64,000 nt of DNA from Pseudonocardia sp. ICBG1293 (GTDB taxonomy: Bacteria > Actinomycetota > Actinomycetes > Mycobacteriales > Pseudonocardiaceae), in NCBI RefSeq assembly GCF_020131355.1, contig NZ_JAHLEL010000053.1:62001-126000 (forward strand), written 5' to 3'. Position numbers and translations under genes: made by a program. Position 1 is the stretch's first letter. Each line of letters begins with the position of its first letter. Shown here piece after piece: positions 24,440 to 35,301 of this stretch. A model generated the notes under the pieces. That model was given only the letters and a program-made list of their open reading frames with translations. It was not told the DNA's origin and did not search any database.

Positions 24440-24700
24440 ATGGGTTTCCTGGACAAGGCCAAGGAACTGCTCGGCCAGCACGACGACAAGGTCGACCAGG
24501 CGCTGAACAAGGCCGGTGACGCGGCGAAGCAGAAGTACGCCGGTCACGACGGCCAGATCGACGCCGCGACGAAGTTCGCCCGGGAGCGGACCGGCACCGG
24601 TGACTCCACCGCGCCGGCGCCCGGTCAGCCGGGTCCGGACGGGCAGGCGCCGCCGCCGCCCGCGCCGGGCGAGGCCCCGCCGCCGCCCCCGCAGCAGTAG
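24440..24700 (+). CDS. MT0933-like antitoxin-family small protein
   Basis: 86 residues. The first 50 match the actinobacterial MT0933_antitox family: MGFLDKAKELLGQHDDKVDQ, then DAAKQKYAGHDGQIDAAT, predicted as amphipathic helices. The tail is a Pro/Gly/Gln-rich stretch that is probably disordered. The antitoxin name comes from the mycobacterial Rv0909/Rv0910 pair; no toxin gene lies next to this one, so a different role is likely. A strong terminator follows. Confidence 0.72.
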   Translation: MGFLDKAKELLGQHDDKVDQALNKAGDAAKQKYAGHDGQIDAATKFARERTGTGDSTAPAPGQPGPDGQAPPPPAPGEAPPPPPQQ

Positions 24701-24745
24701 GAGTACGACCAGGCACCACCGGCCCGGATCTCCCGGGCCGCCCAC

Positions 24746-24778
24746 GAGGCGCCGTCCGCACGCAGCGGGCGGCGCCTC
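24746..24778. terminator. Hairpin between the MT0933-like gene and the convergent HAD gene
   Basis: 14-bp stem with one G-T wobble: GAGGCGCCGTCCGC (24746-24759) and GCGGGCGGCGCCTC (24765-24778), loop ACGCA. It serves the plus-strand gene and lies 7 bp past the stop of the minus-strand gene. Confidence 0.8.
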
Positions 24779-24784
24779 CGCACG

Positions 24785-25207
24785 TCACGGGCCGCGCGGG
24801 CCCGGCTCCCGCGCCGGCACCCCGAGCAGCACCTCCAGCTCGGCGAGCGTCGGCCCGGCGACGGTGTGGTGCACCCCGACCGCGCCCGCCGCGGCCGCGC
24901 CGCGCACGCAGGCCCCGAGGTCGTCGACGACCACGCAGTCCGCTGCGGGCAGCCCCAGCTCCGCCGCCGCGGCGGCGAAGGCGTCCGGGCTGGGCTTGCG
25001 GGCACCGCGTACCGCACCGAGCAGCACCGTCCCGAACGCCGCGGCGACGTCGTCGGGCACCGCGTGCGCACCGGAGAACAGCGCGGTGCGCACGCCCGCG
25101 GCCGCGGCGCGGCGGGCGTAGCCGAGCAGCAGCGCACCGTCGGCCGGGTCGTCGAGGACGCCGCCGTAGTCGACGATGAGGCCGCGCAGGGTCCGGGATC
25201 CGGTCAC
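24785..25207 (-). CDS. Compact HAD-superfamily hydrolase
   Basis: 140 residues. Motif I is LIVDYGGVLDD with the nucleophile aspartate at about 13; motif II is TALFSGA, motif III GARKPSPDAF (lysine) and motif IV VVVDDLGACV. The cap domain is almost absent, so it is a minimal HAD fold. Motif I has DYG where catalytic members usually have DxD, as in other actinobacterial members of this group; phosphatase activity is uncertain. GTG 25207 follows TAGCGT (25215-25220) by 7 nt (leaderless pattern). Confidence 0.8.
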   Translation of the reverse strand: MTGSRTLRGLIVDYGGVLDDPADGALLLGYARRAAAAGVRTALFSGAHAVPDDVAAAFGTVLLGAVRGARKPSPDAFAAAAAELGLPAADCVVVDDLGACVRGAAAAGAVGVHHTVAGPTLAELEVLLGVPAREPGPRGP

Positions 25208-25225
25208 CGCAGCGACGCTATCGGC

Positions 25226-25990
25226 TCAGTCCAGTGCCCGGCGCAGGAATCCGCGGATCCCGAGCAGCGTGAACAGCACGATCGCCGCGACCGGGACGAG
25301 CACGCACACCCACAACGGGATGTGCGGGACCTGCGGCACCAGCGAGGCGCGGATCCCCTCGCTGACGTAGGTCAGCGGGTTGACCGCCGACAGCACCTGG
25401 AACCAGCGCAGGTCGGCCAGCGTGAGCCACGGGTACTGCACGGAGCCGGTGAACAGCAACGGCGTGAAGATCACCGCGAACAGGATGTTGATCCGCCGCG
25501 GCGGTACCGCGGTGCCGATGGTGAGTCCCATCGCCGCCCCGAGCAGGCTCCCGAGCACCACCATCAGCAGCGCGGGCGCGAGCCCCTCGGCCGGCCACCG
25601 GATGTCGATCATCAGGACGCCGATCGGCACCATCAGCAGGCTGGCGAGCAGGCCGCGCAGCCCCGCGAAGACGATCTTCTCGACGGCGACGGCCCACACC
25701 GGCATCGGCGCGAGCAGCCGGTCGTCGATCTCCCGGGTCCAGGACAGCTCGAACACCAGCGGGAGCGTGACCGCCTGCAGGGCGCCGAACACCGCGTTCA
25801 GCGCGATCAGGCCGGGCAGCATGATCTGGCCGTACTCGGGTGCGACGAACCCGCCCCGGCCGAGGACCACGACGAACACCAGCAGGAAGAAGAACGGCTG
25901 CACCAGCGTCTGGACGAGGAACGACGGCAGCTCCCGGCCGGTGACGAACAGGTCCCGGCGCAGCACGGCCAGGAAGGCGCGCCCGGTCAT
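25226..25990 (-). CDS. ABC-2 type exporter, membrane subunit (DrrB-like)
   Basis: 254 residues with six predicted membrane helices (about 25-45, 57-77, 103-125, 135-160, 165-185, 225-248). The loop VFELSWTREIDDRLLAPMPVW and the region NPLTYVSEGIRASL are typical of ABC-2 permeases of the DrrB/NodJ group. ATG overlaps the stop of the ATPase gene (ATGA), so the two subunits are coupled. It forms an exporter with the ATPase; the substrate is unknown, and drugs or lipids are typical for the family. Confidence 0.9.
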   Translation of the reverse strand: MTGRAFLAVLRRDLFVTGRELPSFLVQTLVQPFFFLLVFVVVLGRGGFVAPEYGQIMLPGLIALNAVFGALQAVTLPLVFELSWTREIDDRLLAPMPVWAVAVEKIVFAGLRGLLASLLMVPIGVLMIDIRWPAEGLAPALLMVVLGSLLGAAMGLTIGTAVPPRRINILFAVIFTPLLFTGSVQYPWLTLADLRWFQVLSAVNPLTYVSEGIRASLVPQVPHIPLWVCVLVPVAAIVLFTLLGIRGFLRRALD

Positions 25991-26973
25991 CGCAGGTCCC
26001 TGCCCGTCAGGTCGATGAACACGTCCTCCAGCGTCGCCTGCCCCAGGCTGACGTCGCGCACGGTGGCACCGTGCCGCCCGAGCAGCTCGACCGCCGGAGC
26101 CAGCAGTGTCGCGGGCTCCGTCGTGACCGAGAGCCGGAACGCCGACGCGGTGCCGTTCCCGTCCGGACCGCGTCCCGGCGGGGTCTCGGCGCGGGCGACC
26201 CCGCCCAGCCCGGCCAGTGCCGCCCGCAGCGCCTCGGCGGCGCCGGGCCCGTGGTCGGCGACGATCTCGACGGTCGCGCTGCCGGGCAGCGACCGGACCA
26301 GGGCGTCCGGGGTGTCCAGTGCCAGCAGCGTCCCGTGGTCGACGATGCCGATCCGGTCCGACAGCTTGTGCGCCTCGTCCATGTCGTGGGTGGTCAGCAC
26401 GACGGTCACACCCTCGTCGCGCAGCCCGCGGATCTGGTCGTGGACGAACAGCCTGGCCTGCGGGTCCAGGCCGGTGGAGGGCTCGTCGAGGAACAGCACC
26501 TCGGGCCGGTGCATCAGCCCGCGCGCGATCATCACGCGCTGGGCCTGGCCGCCGGACAGGTCGTCGGCGACGGCCTTCGCCTTGTCGGTCAGACCCATCC
26601 GCTCCAGCAGCTCGTCGGCGCGGCGGTTCCGCTCGGCCCGGCCGACACCGTGGTAGGCGGCGTGGAAGACCAGGTTGTCGCGGACGCCGAGGGACCGGTC
26701 CAGGTTCTGGCGCTGCGGGACGACGGCGAGCTTCGCGCAGACGGCGACGGCGTCGGTGCGCACGTCGAGCCCGGCCACCCGGGCGGTGCCCGAGGTCGGC
26801 ACCACACGGGTGGTGAGCACGCCCACGGTCGTGGTCTTCCCGGCGCCGTTGGGCCCGAGCAGCCCGAACACCTCGCCCTCGGCCACCGTGAACGACAGCC
26901 CGTCCACCGCGTTGCCGGTCGCCTTCGGGTACCGCTTCACCAGGTCGACCACCTCGACCGCGGTCCGTCCCAT
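25987..26973 (-). CDS. ABC exporter ATP-binding subunit (DrrA-like)
   Basis: 328 residues. Walker A GPNGAGKTT near residue 40, Q-loop VPQRQNLDRSLGV, signature LSGGQAQR, Walker B VLFLDEPSTGLD and switch histidine in LTTHDMDEA are all intact; the C-terminal 100 residues form the DrrA-type regulatory extension ending LGQATLEDVFIDLTGRDLR. ATG 26973 is 16 bp after the MarR gene stop. It energises the permease encoded next. Confidence 0.93.
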   Translation of the reverse strand: MGRTAVEVVDLVKRYPKATGNAVDGLSFTVAEGEVFGLLGPNGAGKTTTVGVLTTRVVPTSGTARVAGLDVRTDAVAVCAKLAVVPQRQNLDRSLGVRDNLVFHAAYHGVGRAERNRRADELLERMGLTDKAKAVADDLSGGQAQRVMIARGLMHRPEVLFLDEPSTGLDPQARLFVHDQIRGLRDEGVTVVLTTHDMDEAHKLSDRIGIVDHGTLLALDTPDALVRSLPGSATVEIVADHGPGAAEALRAALAGLGGVARAETPPGRGPDGNGTASAFRLSVTTEPATLLAPAVELLGRHGATVRDVSLGQATLEDVFIDLTGRDLR

Positions 26974-26989
26974 CGTCCTCCCCCGCCCG

Positions 26990-27493
26990 TCATCGCTCGT
27001 GGGACCGATCCTGCTCCAGGTCGACGATCACCGCGAGCAGATAGCCGCGGACCGCGTCGTCGAGCCCCGGCGGTGGTTCCCGGAGCCACGGTCCGCGCCC
27101 GTCCGGGCGGGCGGCACGCCACCGGGCCCGTCCGGCGTCGGTGAGCCCGACGAGCCGGACCCTGCGGTCGGCGCGGTCGCCGCGGCGGGTCACCAGTCCC
27201 GCCGTCTCCAGCGCGTCGACGACCGGGGTCAGGCTGGTCGGGGCGACCCGGACCCGGGCGGCCAGCTCACGCTGGGCCAGCCGGCCGCGCCGGGCGAGCA
27301 CGTCCAGGACGGCGAACCCGGTGACGCCGAGGCCGTGGCCGCCGGTGCGCCGGCGGCGCTCGGCGAGCACCGCGGAGCCGGCCCGGACGACGAGGTCGGC
27401 CAGCGACTCCGCCGGGTCCTCCGCGGGGTCGGGGGCAGGGACGAGGCGTGCCGGGGTGAGGTCGATCGGCCCCGGTGGGTGGGGTGCGGGCAT
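26990..27493 (-). CDS. MarR-family transcriptional regulator
   Basis: 167 residues. Winged helix in the middle: LGVTGFAVLDVLARRG, LAQRELAARVRVAPTSLTPVVDALE as recognition helix, and TRRGDRADRRVRLVGLTDAGR as the wing, the canonical MarR DxR signature. The N-terminal 25 residues are Pro-rich. It is first in an operon with the ABC exporter and probably represses it until a ligand binds. ATG 27493 follows TACCCT (27500-27505) by 6 nt and has no ribosome binding site, the leaderless pattern. A palindrome at 27551-27560 is a candidate operator. Confidence 0.88.
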   Translation of the reverse strand: MPAPHPPGPIDLTPARLVPAPDPAEDPAESLADLVVRAGSAVLAERRRRTGGHGLGVTGFAVLDVLARRGRLAQRELAARVRVAPTSLTPVVDALETAGLVTRRGDRADRRVRLVGLTDAGRARWRAARPDGRGPWLREPPPGLDDAVRGYLLAVIVDLEQDRSHER

Positions 27494-27550
27494 CGCGGGA
27501 GGGTAGGACGGGCGCGGGACCGGCGGGGGCGGTCGGACGGGACCGGTCGC

Positions 27551-27560
27551 GTTCGCGAAC
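27551..27560. promoter_or_regulatory. Candidate MarR operator
   Basis: GTTCGCGAAC is a perfect 10-bp palindrome flanked by CCGGT and ACCGG, 58 bp before the marR start and close to the expected -35 zone. MarR proteins usually bind such palindromes in their own promoter. Binding is inferred only from position. Confidence 0.4.
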
Positions 27561-27644
27561 ACCGGCGACCACCGGTCTCGCGGCCGGACGCCACCGCCGC
27601 GGGGGGCGATGCCGGTCTCCCCCTGCTCGGTGGGGCCGGATCCT

Positions 27645-27731
27645 GCAGAGCCGGGACGGTGTGCAGCCGGACCATGTGCAGCCGGACCATGTGCAGCCGG
27701 ACGGTGCGGAACCGGACGGTGCGGTCTCGGA
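27645..27731 (+). repeat. 15-bp tandem repeat array
   Basis: Units run TGTGCAGCCGGACCA (27660-27674), the same (27675-27689), then TGTGCAGCCGGACGG (27690-27704), TGCGGAACCGGACGG (27705-27719) and a partial copy; a diverged unit precedes at about 27645. It lies 50-135 bp before the DUF6459 gene. Copies decay towards both ends, as in slippage-born arrays. No known protein site is recognised. Confidence 0.7.
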
Positions 27732-27780
27732 TCCGGGCCGGTCACCGTCGCGGCGGTGAGACGCACCACAGGCTGGAGCC

Positions 27781-28695
27781 GTGACCACGACGACCACCGA
27801 CACCGCTCCGGGAGCCGGCTCCGGCGGGTGGACCGACGACGCCCCGCACACCGCGCCGGCGGCTTCCCCCCGACCGGCTCGGCAGGGCCGGACCCCTCCG
27901 GTGCCGGCCACCGGCGGCCCTCCCCGGCCCGCGTCGTCGCACGGTGCCGCGCCGCAGCACACCGGGGGCGGTGCCGCGGCGGCACCCGGCGCCCCGGTCC
28001 CGTCGGCGGGAAGCGGATCCGTCGCCGTCGCCGGGGCCGTCGGCACGGACCCACCCCCTGGTCCGACGACGCTGTGGGCACGCACCCCCGACGACGTGCC
28101 CGACCTGCTCGCGCCCGGGGTCGTCGTCGTGCTGCCGGGCGGGTTCCGCCTGTCCTCCGGGGCCGCCCCCGCGCCACGCGGGCCGGTGCCCGCCGGACCG
28201 GCGCCGACGGTGCCCGAGGACGTCTCCCCGGCCGAGGTCGCACGGGTCCGGGCACCGGCCGCGGAGATCGTCCGGCTGCTGACCGAGGTGCTGGCCGGGC
28301 GCCGTCCCCCGGACGGGGTCGCCGCCGTGACCACCCCGGCGGTGCGGCGCTACCTGTCCGCCACCCGGTTCGTGCTCTCGACCGGTCCGCGCGGCCGGGC
28401 AGGACCCGGCGGGCGGGTGGCCGCACCCGGCTGCGGGGGTCCGACCGCCAGGGCCGGCACGGGCAGCAGGGGCGGCACGGCCGGCAGGGCCGGCACGGGC
28501 GGCACGGGCGGCACGGGCGGCACGGGCGGCACCGTCGTGCGTCGGGCTCCGCGGGTGCACGTCGGGCTACCGCGGCCGGATGCGGCGGAGGTCTGCGCGA
28601 CCGTCACCGTCGCCGGCCGAGCCCGTGCCCTCGCACTGCGGCTGGACCGCACACCGGGCGGCCGGTGGATCACCACCGCCGCCCGGCTCGTGTGA
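27781..28695 (+). CDS. DUF6459 (Rv3235-like) Ala/Pro-rich protein
   Basis: 304 residues. The first 95 are low-complexity Ala/Pro/Gly; the conserved parts are VRAPAAEIVRLLTEVLAGRRPPDGVAA with VTTPAVRRYLS, and the C-terminal AAEVCATVTVAGRARALALRLDRTPGGRWITTAARL. Between them a Gly-Thr-Gly repeat arises from 9-bp DNA repeats (28492-28527). The family is confined to actinobacteria, is usually found near secA, and has no known function; no signal peptide. GTG start with GGAG 3 nt upstream. Convergent with secA, 11 bp between stops. Confidence 0.72.
   Translation: MTTTTTDTAPGAGSGGWTDDAPHTAPAASPRPARQGRTPPVPATGGPPRPASSHGAAPQHTGGGAAAAPGAPVPSAGSGSVAVAGAVGTDPPPGPTTLWARTPDDVPDLLAPGVVVVLPGGFRLSSGAAPAPRGPVPAGPAPTVPEDVSPAEVARVRAPAAEIVRLLTEVLAGRRPPDGVAAVTTPAVRRYLSATRFVLSTGPRGRAGPGGRVAAPGCGGPTARAGTGSRGGTAGRAGTGGTGGTGGTGGTVVRRAPRVHVGLPRPDAAEVCATVTVAGRARALALRLDRTPGGRWITTAARLV
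28492..28527 (+). repeat. 9-bp tandem repeat inside the DUF6459 gene
   Basis: Four perfect copies of GGCACGGGC and a partial fifth, encoding a Gly-Thr-Gly run. The 9-bp period keeps frame, so copy number can vary without breaking the gene. Confidence 0.8.
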
Positions 28696-28706
28696 GGTCG
28701 CCCGGC

Positions 28707-31523
<2,817 letters not shown>

Positions 31524-31675
31524 TGCCGACCTCATTCACGTCGCGGTCAGGACACGGGGCCTGCCACCACGGTCTCCGCGCCGCGACCCCGTGCCACGGG
31601 CGGCACCGCCACGGCACCGGCGCCGCACGGCGGGCCGACCCCGTCGTCCATGGTACGGGCACCGGCGACGACGGT

Positions 31676-31714
31676 CCGCGCCGCGGCGGGGAGGCGACCC
31701 CCGCCGCGGTGCGG
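31676..31714 (-). terminator. Strong hairpin downstream of hpf
   Basis: A 16-bp stem (31676-31691 with 31699-31714) with a single G-T wobble and a 7-nt loop lies 20 bp past the hpf stop on the minus strand, insulating it from secA 150 bp further on. Confidence 0.8.
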
Positions 31715-31734
31715 GCACCGTCGGGCGCGGGCGG

Positions 31735-32394
31735 TCAGCCGTCGAGCCGGATCACGCCGTAGTCGTAGCCGCGGCGGCGGTAGACGACCGAGGCGCGGCC
31801 GGTCTCGCTGCAGGAGAACATGTAGAAGTCGTGGCCGACGAGCTCCATCCGGGACAGCGCCTCGTCGACGCTCATCGGCGTGGCCGGGTGGGACTTCTCG
31901 CGGACGATGCGGCCGGGCCGGTACTCGGCCTCCCACTGCTCCTCGAGGCGGGCCAGCTCGTCGTCGGTCAGGGACTCGTCGTGGCCGCGCGGTGCGGGGA
32001 TGGTGTCGGTGACGGGCGGGGCATGCTCCATCAGCGCGACGGCCGAGGCCTCGGCGGCGGCGCGCGAGGCGGCGACGCGGTCGCGCCGGCTGGGCTTGCG
32101 GCGGTCGTGGGAGCGACGGAGCCGTTCGGCGAGCTTGCCGACGGCCGTGTCGAGCGCGGCGTAGAAGTCGGCGGCGGAGGCCTCGGCCCTGGCGACGGCT
32201 CCGCAGCCGCCCCGCCCGGTGATCTCGACGCGCTGGCAGGACTTCTGCTGACGGCGGTTCGGCTCGTGGAAGAGCTCCACCTCCATTCCGACGATCTTGT
32301 GGTCGTGGCGCTCCAGGCGGCTGAGCTTGTCCTGGACCAGGCCACGGAAGTGCTCCGGCACCTCGACGTTCCGGCCGGTGACGACGATCTCCAC
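31735..32394 (-). CDS. hpf: Ribosome hibernation promoting factor, long form
   Basis: 219 residues. N-terminal S30AE domain VEIVVTGRNVEVPEHFR to about residue 105 with the basic RKSCQRVEI-like stretch; then a linker and the C-terminal dimerisation domain PGRIVREKSHPATPMSVDEAL, ELVGHDFYMF and VVYRRRGYDYGVIRL. The long form joins two 70S ribosomes into inactive 100S dimers in stationary phase. The GTG at 32394 has GAGGGA 7 nt upstream. Its location between secA and comF matches mycobacteria. A CRP-type palindrome lies about 310 bp upstream. Confidence 0.94.
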   Translation of the reverse strand: MEIVVTGRNVEVPEHFRGLVQDKLSRLERHDHKIVGMEVELFHEPNRRQQKSCQRVEITGRGGCGAVARAEASAADFYAALDTAVGKLAERLRRSHDRRKPSRRDRVAASRAAAEASAVALMEHAPPVTDTIPAPRGHDESLTDDELARLEEQWEAEYRPGRIVREKSHPATPMSVDEALSRMELVGHDFYMFSCSETGRASVVYRRRGYDYGVIRLDG

Positions 32395-32711
32395 TCGAAC
32401 ATCCCTCGCTTCAGTCGTGCTGAACCCGGGACCCGACGACGGCCCCGGGGGGTGGGCTCGCGGTCGTTCCTCCTGATGTGGTAGCGGTCGGAGTTCAGCC
32501 GACGTTATCGGGAAATCCGCCTCCGTGACAGGTCGTTCGCCGACCCGTCGGGAGGACACCCCGGTGCCGTCGGACGCGGTGGGCGACGACCCCGCGGCAC
32601 CCGGGTGACCCACACCCCGGCGGCGGCGCACTCACCTCCGGATCGCCCCGGACGCGCCCACTGTGGACGCCGCCCCACCCCCCGCAGGCAGGCCCACCTG
32701 TGTGACCGGAA
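32395..32711. other. Intergenic region upstream of hpf
   Basis: 317 bp between the comF stop and the hpf start, both on the minus strand. I see the CRP-type palindrome at its far end and, nearer hpf, a stretch of lower GC with GATAAC (near 32505) that might be part of a -10 element preceded by CTGTCA. No gene is supported. Confidence 0.55.
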
Positions 32712-32716
32712 TCACA
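32701..32716. promoter_or_regulatory. Perfect CRP-consensus palindrome at the comF-hpf junction
   Basis: TGTGACCGGAATCACA matches TGTGA-N6-TCACA at all ten consensus bases. The comF stop codon lies inside its right half. It is about 310 bp before hpf, far for a classical site, so it may act on a promoter well upstream of hpf. Binding is inferred. Confidence 0.5.
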
Positions 32717-33446
32717 TTGCACCGCGGTGCGGAGCCCTCCGGGCGGAGGCGTCGGCCAGCACCACGGCCCCGACCGCGGGCACCCCGGCTCCGGCGAGCA
32801 CCGCTGCGCAGGCACGCAGCGTCGCCCCGGAGGTCACGACGTCGTCCACCAGCAGCACCGCCTCCCCCGGTGCCGCCGGGGCCGGCGCGCGGCCGTGCGC
32901 CGGGTACAGCGCCGAGGCCAGGTTCGCCGCCCGCCCGGCGCCGTCGAGCCCGACCGAGTCCCGGGCACGGCGGTGCAGGGCCAGGGCCGGGTCGGTGCGG
33001 GCCGGGAGCCCGGCCGCGGTGAGCAGCGGTGCCAGCGCCCGGCACAGCCGCACCATGTGGTCGCCCCCGCGCACCCGGGCCGCCGACGGCCGGGACGGAG
33101 CGGGCACCAGACGCACCGCGACCGGGTCCGGCGCGCCGTCGGACCGCCGGGTGAACACCACCGCCACCGGGTCGACGAGCAGGCCCGCCAGGTCCGGGGC
33201 CAGGTCGCGCCGGCCGCGCTCCTTGTAGGCCAGCACGGCGCGGCGCAGCGGCCCGCGGTAGCGCCCGGCCGCCGCCACCCGCCCGACACCGGGCACCCGG
33301 ACCGGCAGCGGGCCCGCGGTGTCCTGTGCGCAGGCCGGGCACCAGCCCCCGCCTCCGGGCGGCCCGGCACCGCAGCCACCGCAGGTCCGGGGCAGGAGCA
33401 GGTCCAGCAGGGCGGCGGCCGGGGACAGGGCGCGGGTGGCGGTCAC
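32712..33446 (-). CDS. ComF-family phosphoribosyltransferase-like protein
   Basis: 244 residues. An N-terminal zinc finger (CGGCGAGPPGGGGWCPAC, about 20-37) is followed by the LAYKERGRRDLA segment and the PRPP-binding loop VLLVDDVVTSGATLRACAAVL near residue 205, the features of ComF/GntX proteins. In competent bacteria ComF helps take up DNA; in actinobacteria its role is unknown. GTG 33446 is chosen because the family begins just after it; an upstream in-frame start would add 26 residues that look non-coding. No terminator is seen before hpf. Confidence 0.85.
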   Translation of the reverse strand: MTATRALSPAAALLDLLLPRTCGGCGAGPPGGGGWCPACAQDTAGPLPVRVPGVGRVAAAGRYRGPLRRAVLAYKERGRRDLAPDLAGLLVDPVAVVFTRRSDGAPDPVAVRLVPAPSRPSAARVRGGDHMVRLCRALAPLLTAAGLPARTDPALALHRRARDSVGLDGAGRAANLASALYPAHGRAPAPAAPGEAVLLVDDVVTSGATLRACAAVLAGAGVPAVGAVVLADASARRAPHRGAM

Positions 33447-33507
33447 GGCACCGATCCTCGCCCCGCGCACCGCCGACGACGGCCCGGCCGAGCCCGCACG
33501 GCGCCGG

Positions 33508-33536
33508 TTGTCCACAACCACCACGGGTTGTCCACA
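33508..33536 (+). promoter_or_regulatory. Two exact DnaA boxes, 20 bp apart
   Basis: TTGTCCACA occurs at 33508-33516 and 33528-33536 in the same orientation, two helical turns apart, in the 130-bp gap between comF and lpqB. This nonamer is the actinobacterial DnaA-box consensus. No dnaA, dnaN or AT-rich unwinding element is near, so this is not oriC; regulation or DnaA titration is more likely. Confidence 0.6.
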
Positions 33537-33576
33537 GGTCGAGGCGAGCCGGTCCGGCGGGTCCGTCCCGGTCGGG

Positions 33577-35301
33577 TCAGCCCGGGTAGAAGGGCTGCGC
33601 CGCGGCGCCGGTCCCGCCCGCCTGCTGCCACGCGTCGAACTCGCCGCCGGAGTAGCTCCACAGGCCGGTCCGGTCGGTCACGTACAGCGGGCGGCCCTCC
33701 GCCGCCGCCAGTGCGCCCAGCGGCGCGGTCAGGTTCGTCCCGGGGATCTGGTCCAGCCGGAGCCCGTCGGTGCTCACCTCCGACATGGGCCGGTCGGAGT
33801 CCGAGGCGACCACGATCCGGTCCGCGGAGTGCCAGTCGATCGACACCACGTCGTCGAGGTCACCGGGACGCAGGCGGCGCAGCGGCCCGACGGCGACCTC
33901 ACCGTCCTCGAGCGGGACGATCGGCCCGACCAGCAGCGCACCGTCGGCGACGACGGCGATCCGGCCACCCTCGCGGGCCAGCGCGATGTCCCCGATCCGG
34001 CCCAGCGGTGCCAGCCTGCCCGCGTCCACCGCGCCCTCGGCCGGCGGCCCGGACGCCGGGACGAGGACCCGGCGCACCCTGCCGTTCACGACCGCCCAGA
34101 TCTCGTCACCGGCCCCGTTCCAGCTCAGCGAGCGGACGTCGGCGCCGGACACCGGGGTCGCGGTCAGCTCGCCGCCGAGCGGCCCGGTGAGCAGCCGCAG
34201 GGTGCCCGTCGACTCCCGGGACACGACGGCGATCCGCCCGCTGCGCGCCGACGCGGCGGCCTCGGTGACGTCGAACGAACCGTTGCCGGCCTGCCCGGCG
34301 ACCGGTGTGCTCCCACCGGCGGCGGCGAGCTGGCGGACCCGGCCACCGTCGACGACGTAGGGGAACGCGGGCGCCCGGCCGGGGCCGGCGACGAGGTCGG
34401 CCTGGTCCGCCGCCGCGAGCGTCGGCCGGTCGGGGACCAGCGGCGCCCCCTCGACCCGCAGCTCCACCCGCGGCACCCCCACCCCGCCCAGGGTCTGCGC
34501 GACCTGCGCGGCGAGCAGCTCCCGGTCCCGCGCGGACAGCCCCGACACCCCGGTGAGGTCGACGGCTGCCGTGCCCGCGGCCGGGTCGGTGGTGGCCGAA
34601 CGGACCCGCGCGGTCGCCGGGAACATCGTCACCGCGGCGCCGGCCAGACCGGTGGACGGGCCGCGCAGCAGCACGTCGACCGCGTCCATCGCGAGGTCGC
34701 CCGGGCGCCCGCTGCGGATGTAGTGCCCGTCGGGCAGCAGCATCCGGCGGACCGGATCGACGAACCAGGCCTGCAGCTCGCGGTAGTGCGACCGGAAGTC
34801 CGACAGCCGCACCATCACCCCGGGCGGCGGCCGGTCGATGCGCCAGTGCTCACCCTCCCGGACGACCCCGACGTCGACCTCGACCCGCTGCGGCGAGGAC
34901 TCGAACGCTCCCCCCGGTCCGACCGTGCCGAGCCGCGAGCCCCGCACCCGCACCGTCATCCGGTCCGGGCCCGGTGAGCCGTTCTCCGGCGACACGACGG
35001 TGTCGAACCGCTCGTCCAGCACCGTGAGCGACGCCGTGTCGTCCCAGTCCGACGCCGAGGCCGACAGGTAGCGGCGGGCCTGCGCGTGCCGGTCGTCGGG
35101 CGAGCCCGACCGGTAGACGAACCCGCGGACCAGGCCGAGCGGCTCGTCGTCCTCGATCGGGCCGCTCAGGTCCTGCTCGGCCGCACGCTCACCCTGGCGC
35201 AGCACCTGGACGTCGGACTGCTGGGGCACGGTCGCGCACCCGGCGACCACCGCCACCGCGACCGTCACGGCCAGCGCCGCCAGCCCGCGCCGGGCCGTCA
35301 C
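33577..35301 (-). CDS. lpqB: MtrB-associated lipoprotein LpqB
   Basis: 574 residues. Signal peptide with lipobox ending in VAGC (lipidated C22), then an N-terminal region, a GerMN domain (about 195-330) and a C-terminal beta-propeller-like domain. LpqB binds the extracellular sensor domain of MtrB and tunes MtrA signalling, affecting wall integrity and division. GTG 35301 overlaps the mtrB stop (GTGA), so it is coupled to the kinase. Last gene of the mtrA-mtrB-lpqB operon. Confidence 0.93.
   Translation of the reverse strand: MTARRGLAALAVTVAVAVVAGCATVPQQSDVQVLRQGERAAEQDLSGPIEDDEPLGLVRGFVYRSGSPDDRHAQARRYLSASASDWDDTASLTVLDERFDTVVSPENGSPGPDRMTVRVRGSRLGTVGPGGAFESSPQRVEVDVGVVREGEHWRIDRPPPGVMVRLSDFRSHYRELQAWFVDPVRRMLLPDGHYIRSGRPGDLAMDAVDVLLRGPSTGLAGAAVTMFPATARVRSATTDPAAGTAAVDLTGVSGLSARDRELLAAQVAQTLGGVGVPRVELRVEGAPLVPDRPTLAAADQADLVAGPGRAPAFPYVVDGGRVRQLAAAGGSTPVAGQAGNGSFDVTEAAASARSGRIAVVSRESTGTLRLLTGPLGGELTATPVSGADVRSLSWNGAGDEIWAVVNGRVRRVLVPASGPPAEGAVDAGRLAPLGRIGDIALAREGGRIAVVADGALLVGPIVPLEDGEVAVGPLRRLRPGDLDDVVSIDWHSADRIVVASDSDRPMSEVSTDGLRLDQIPGTNLTAPLGALAAAEGRPLYVTDRTGLWSYSGGEFDAWQQAGGTGAAAQPFYPG

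Noticed and set aside
24440..24700. Toxin-antitoxin module
   Set aside because: Only the antitoxin-like MT0933 family protein is present; the neighbours are a lactate dehydrogenase and a HAD protein, not a toxin.
33481..33576. Replication origin at the DnaA boxes
   Set aside because: Only two boxes, no AT-rich unwinding region and no dnaA, dnaN or gyrB nearby.
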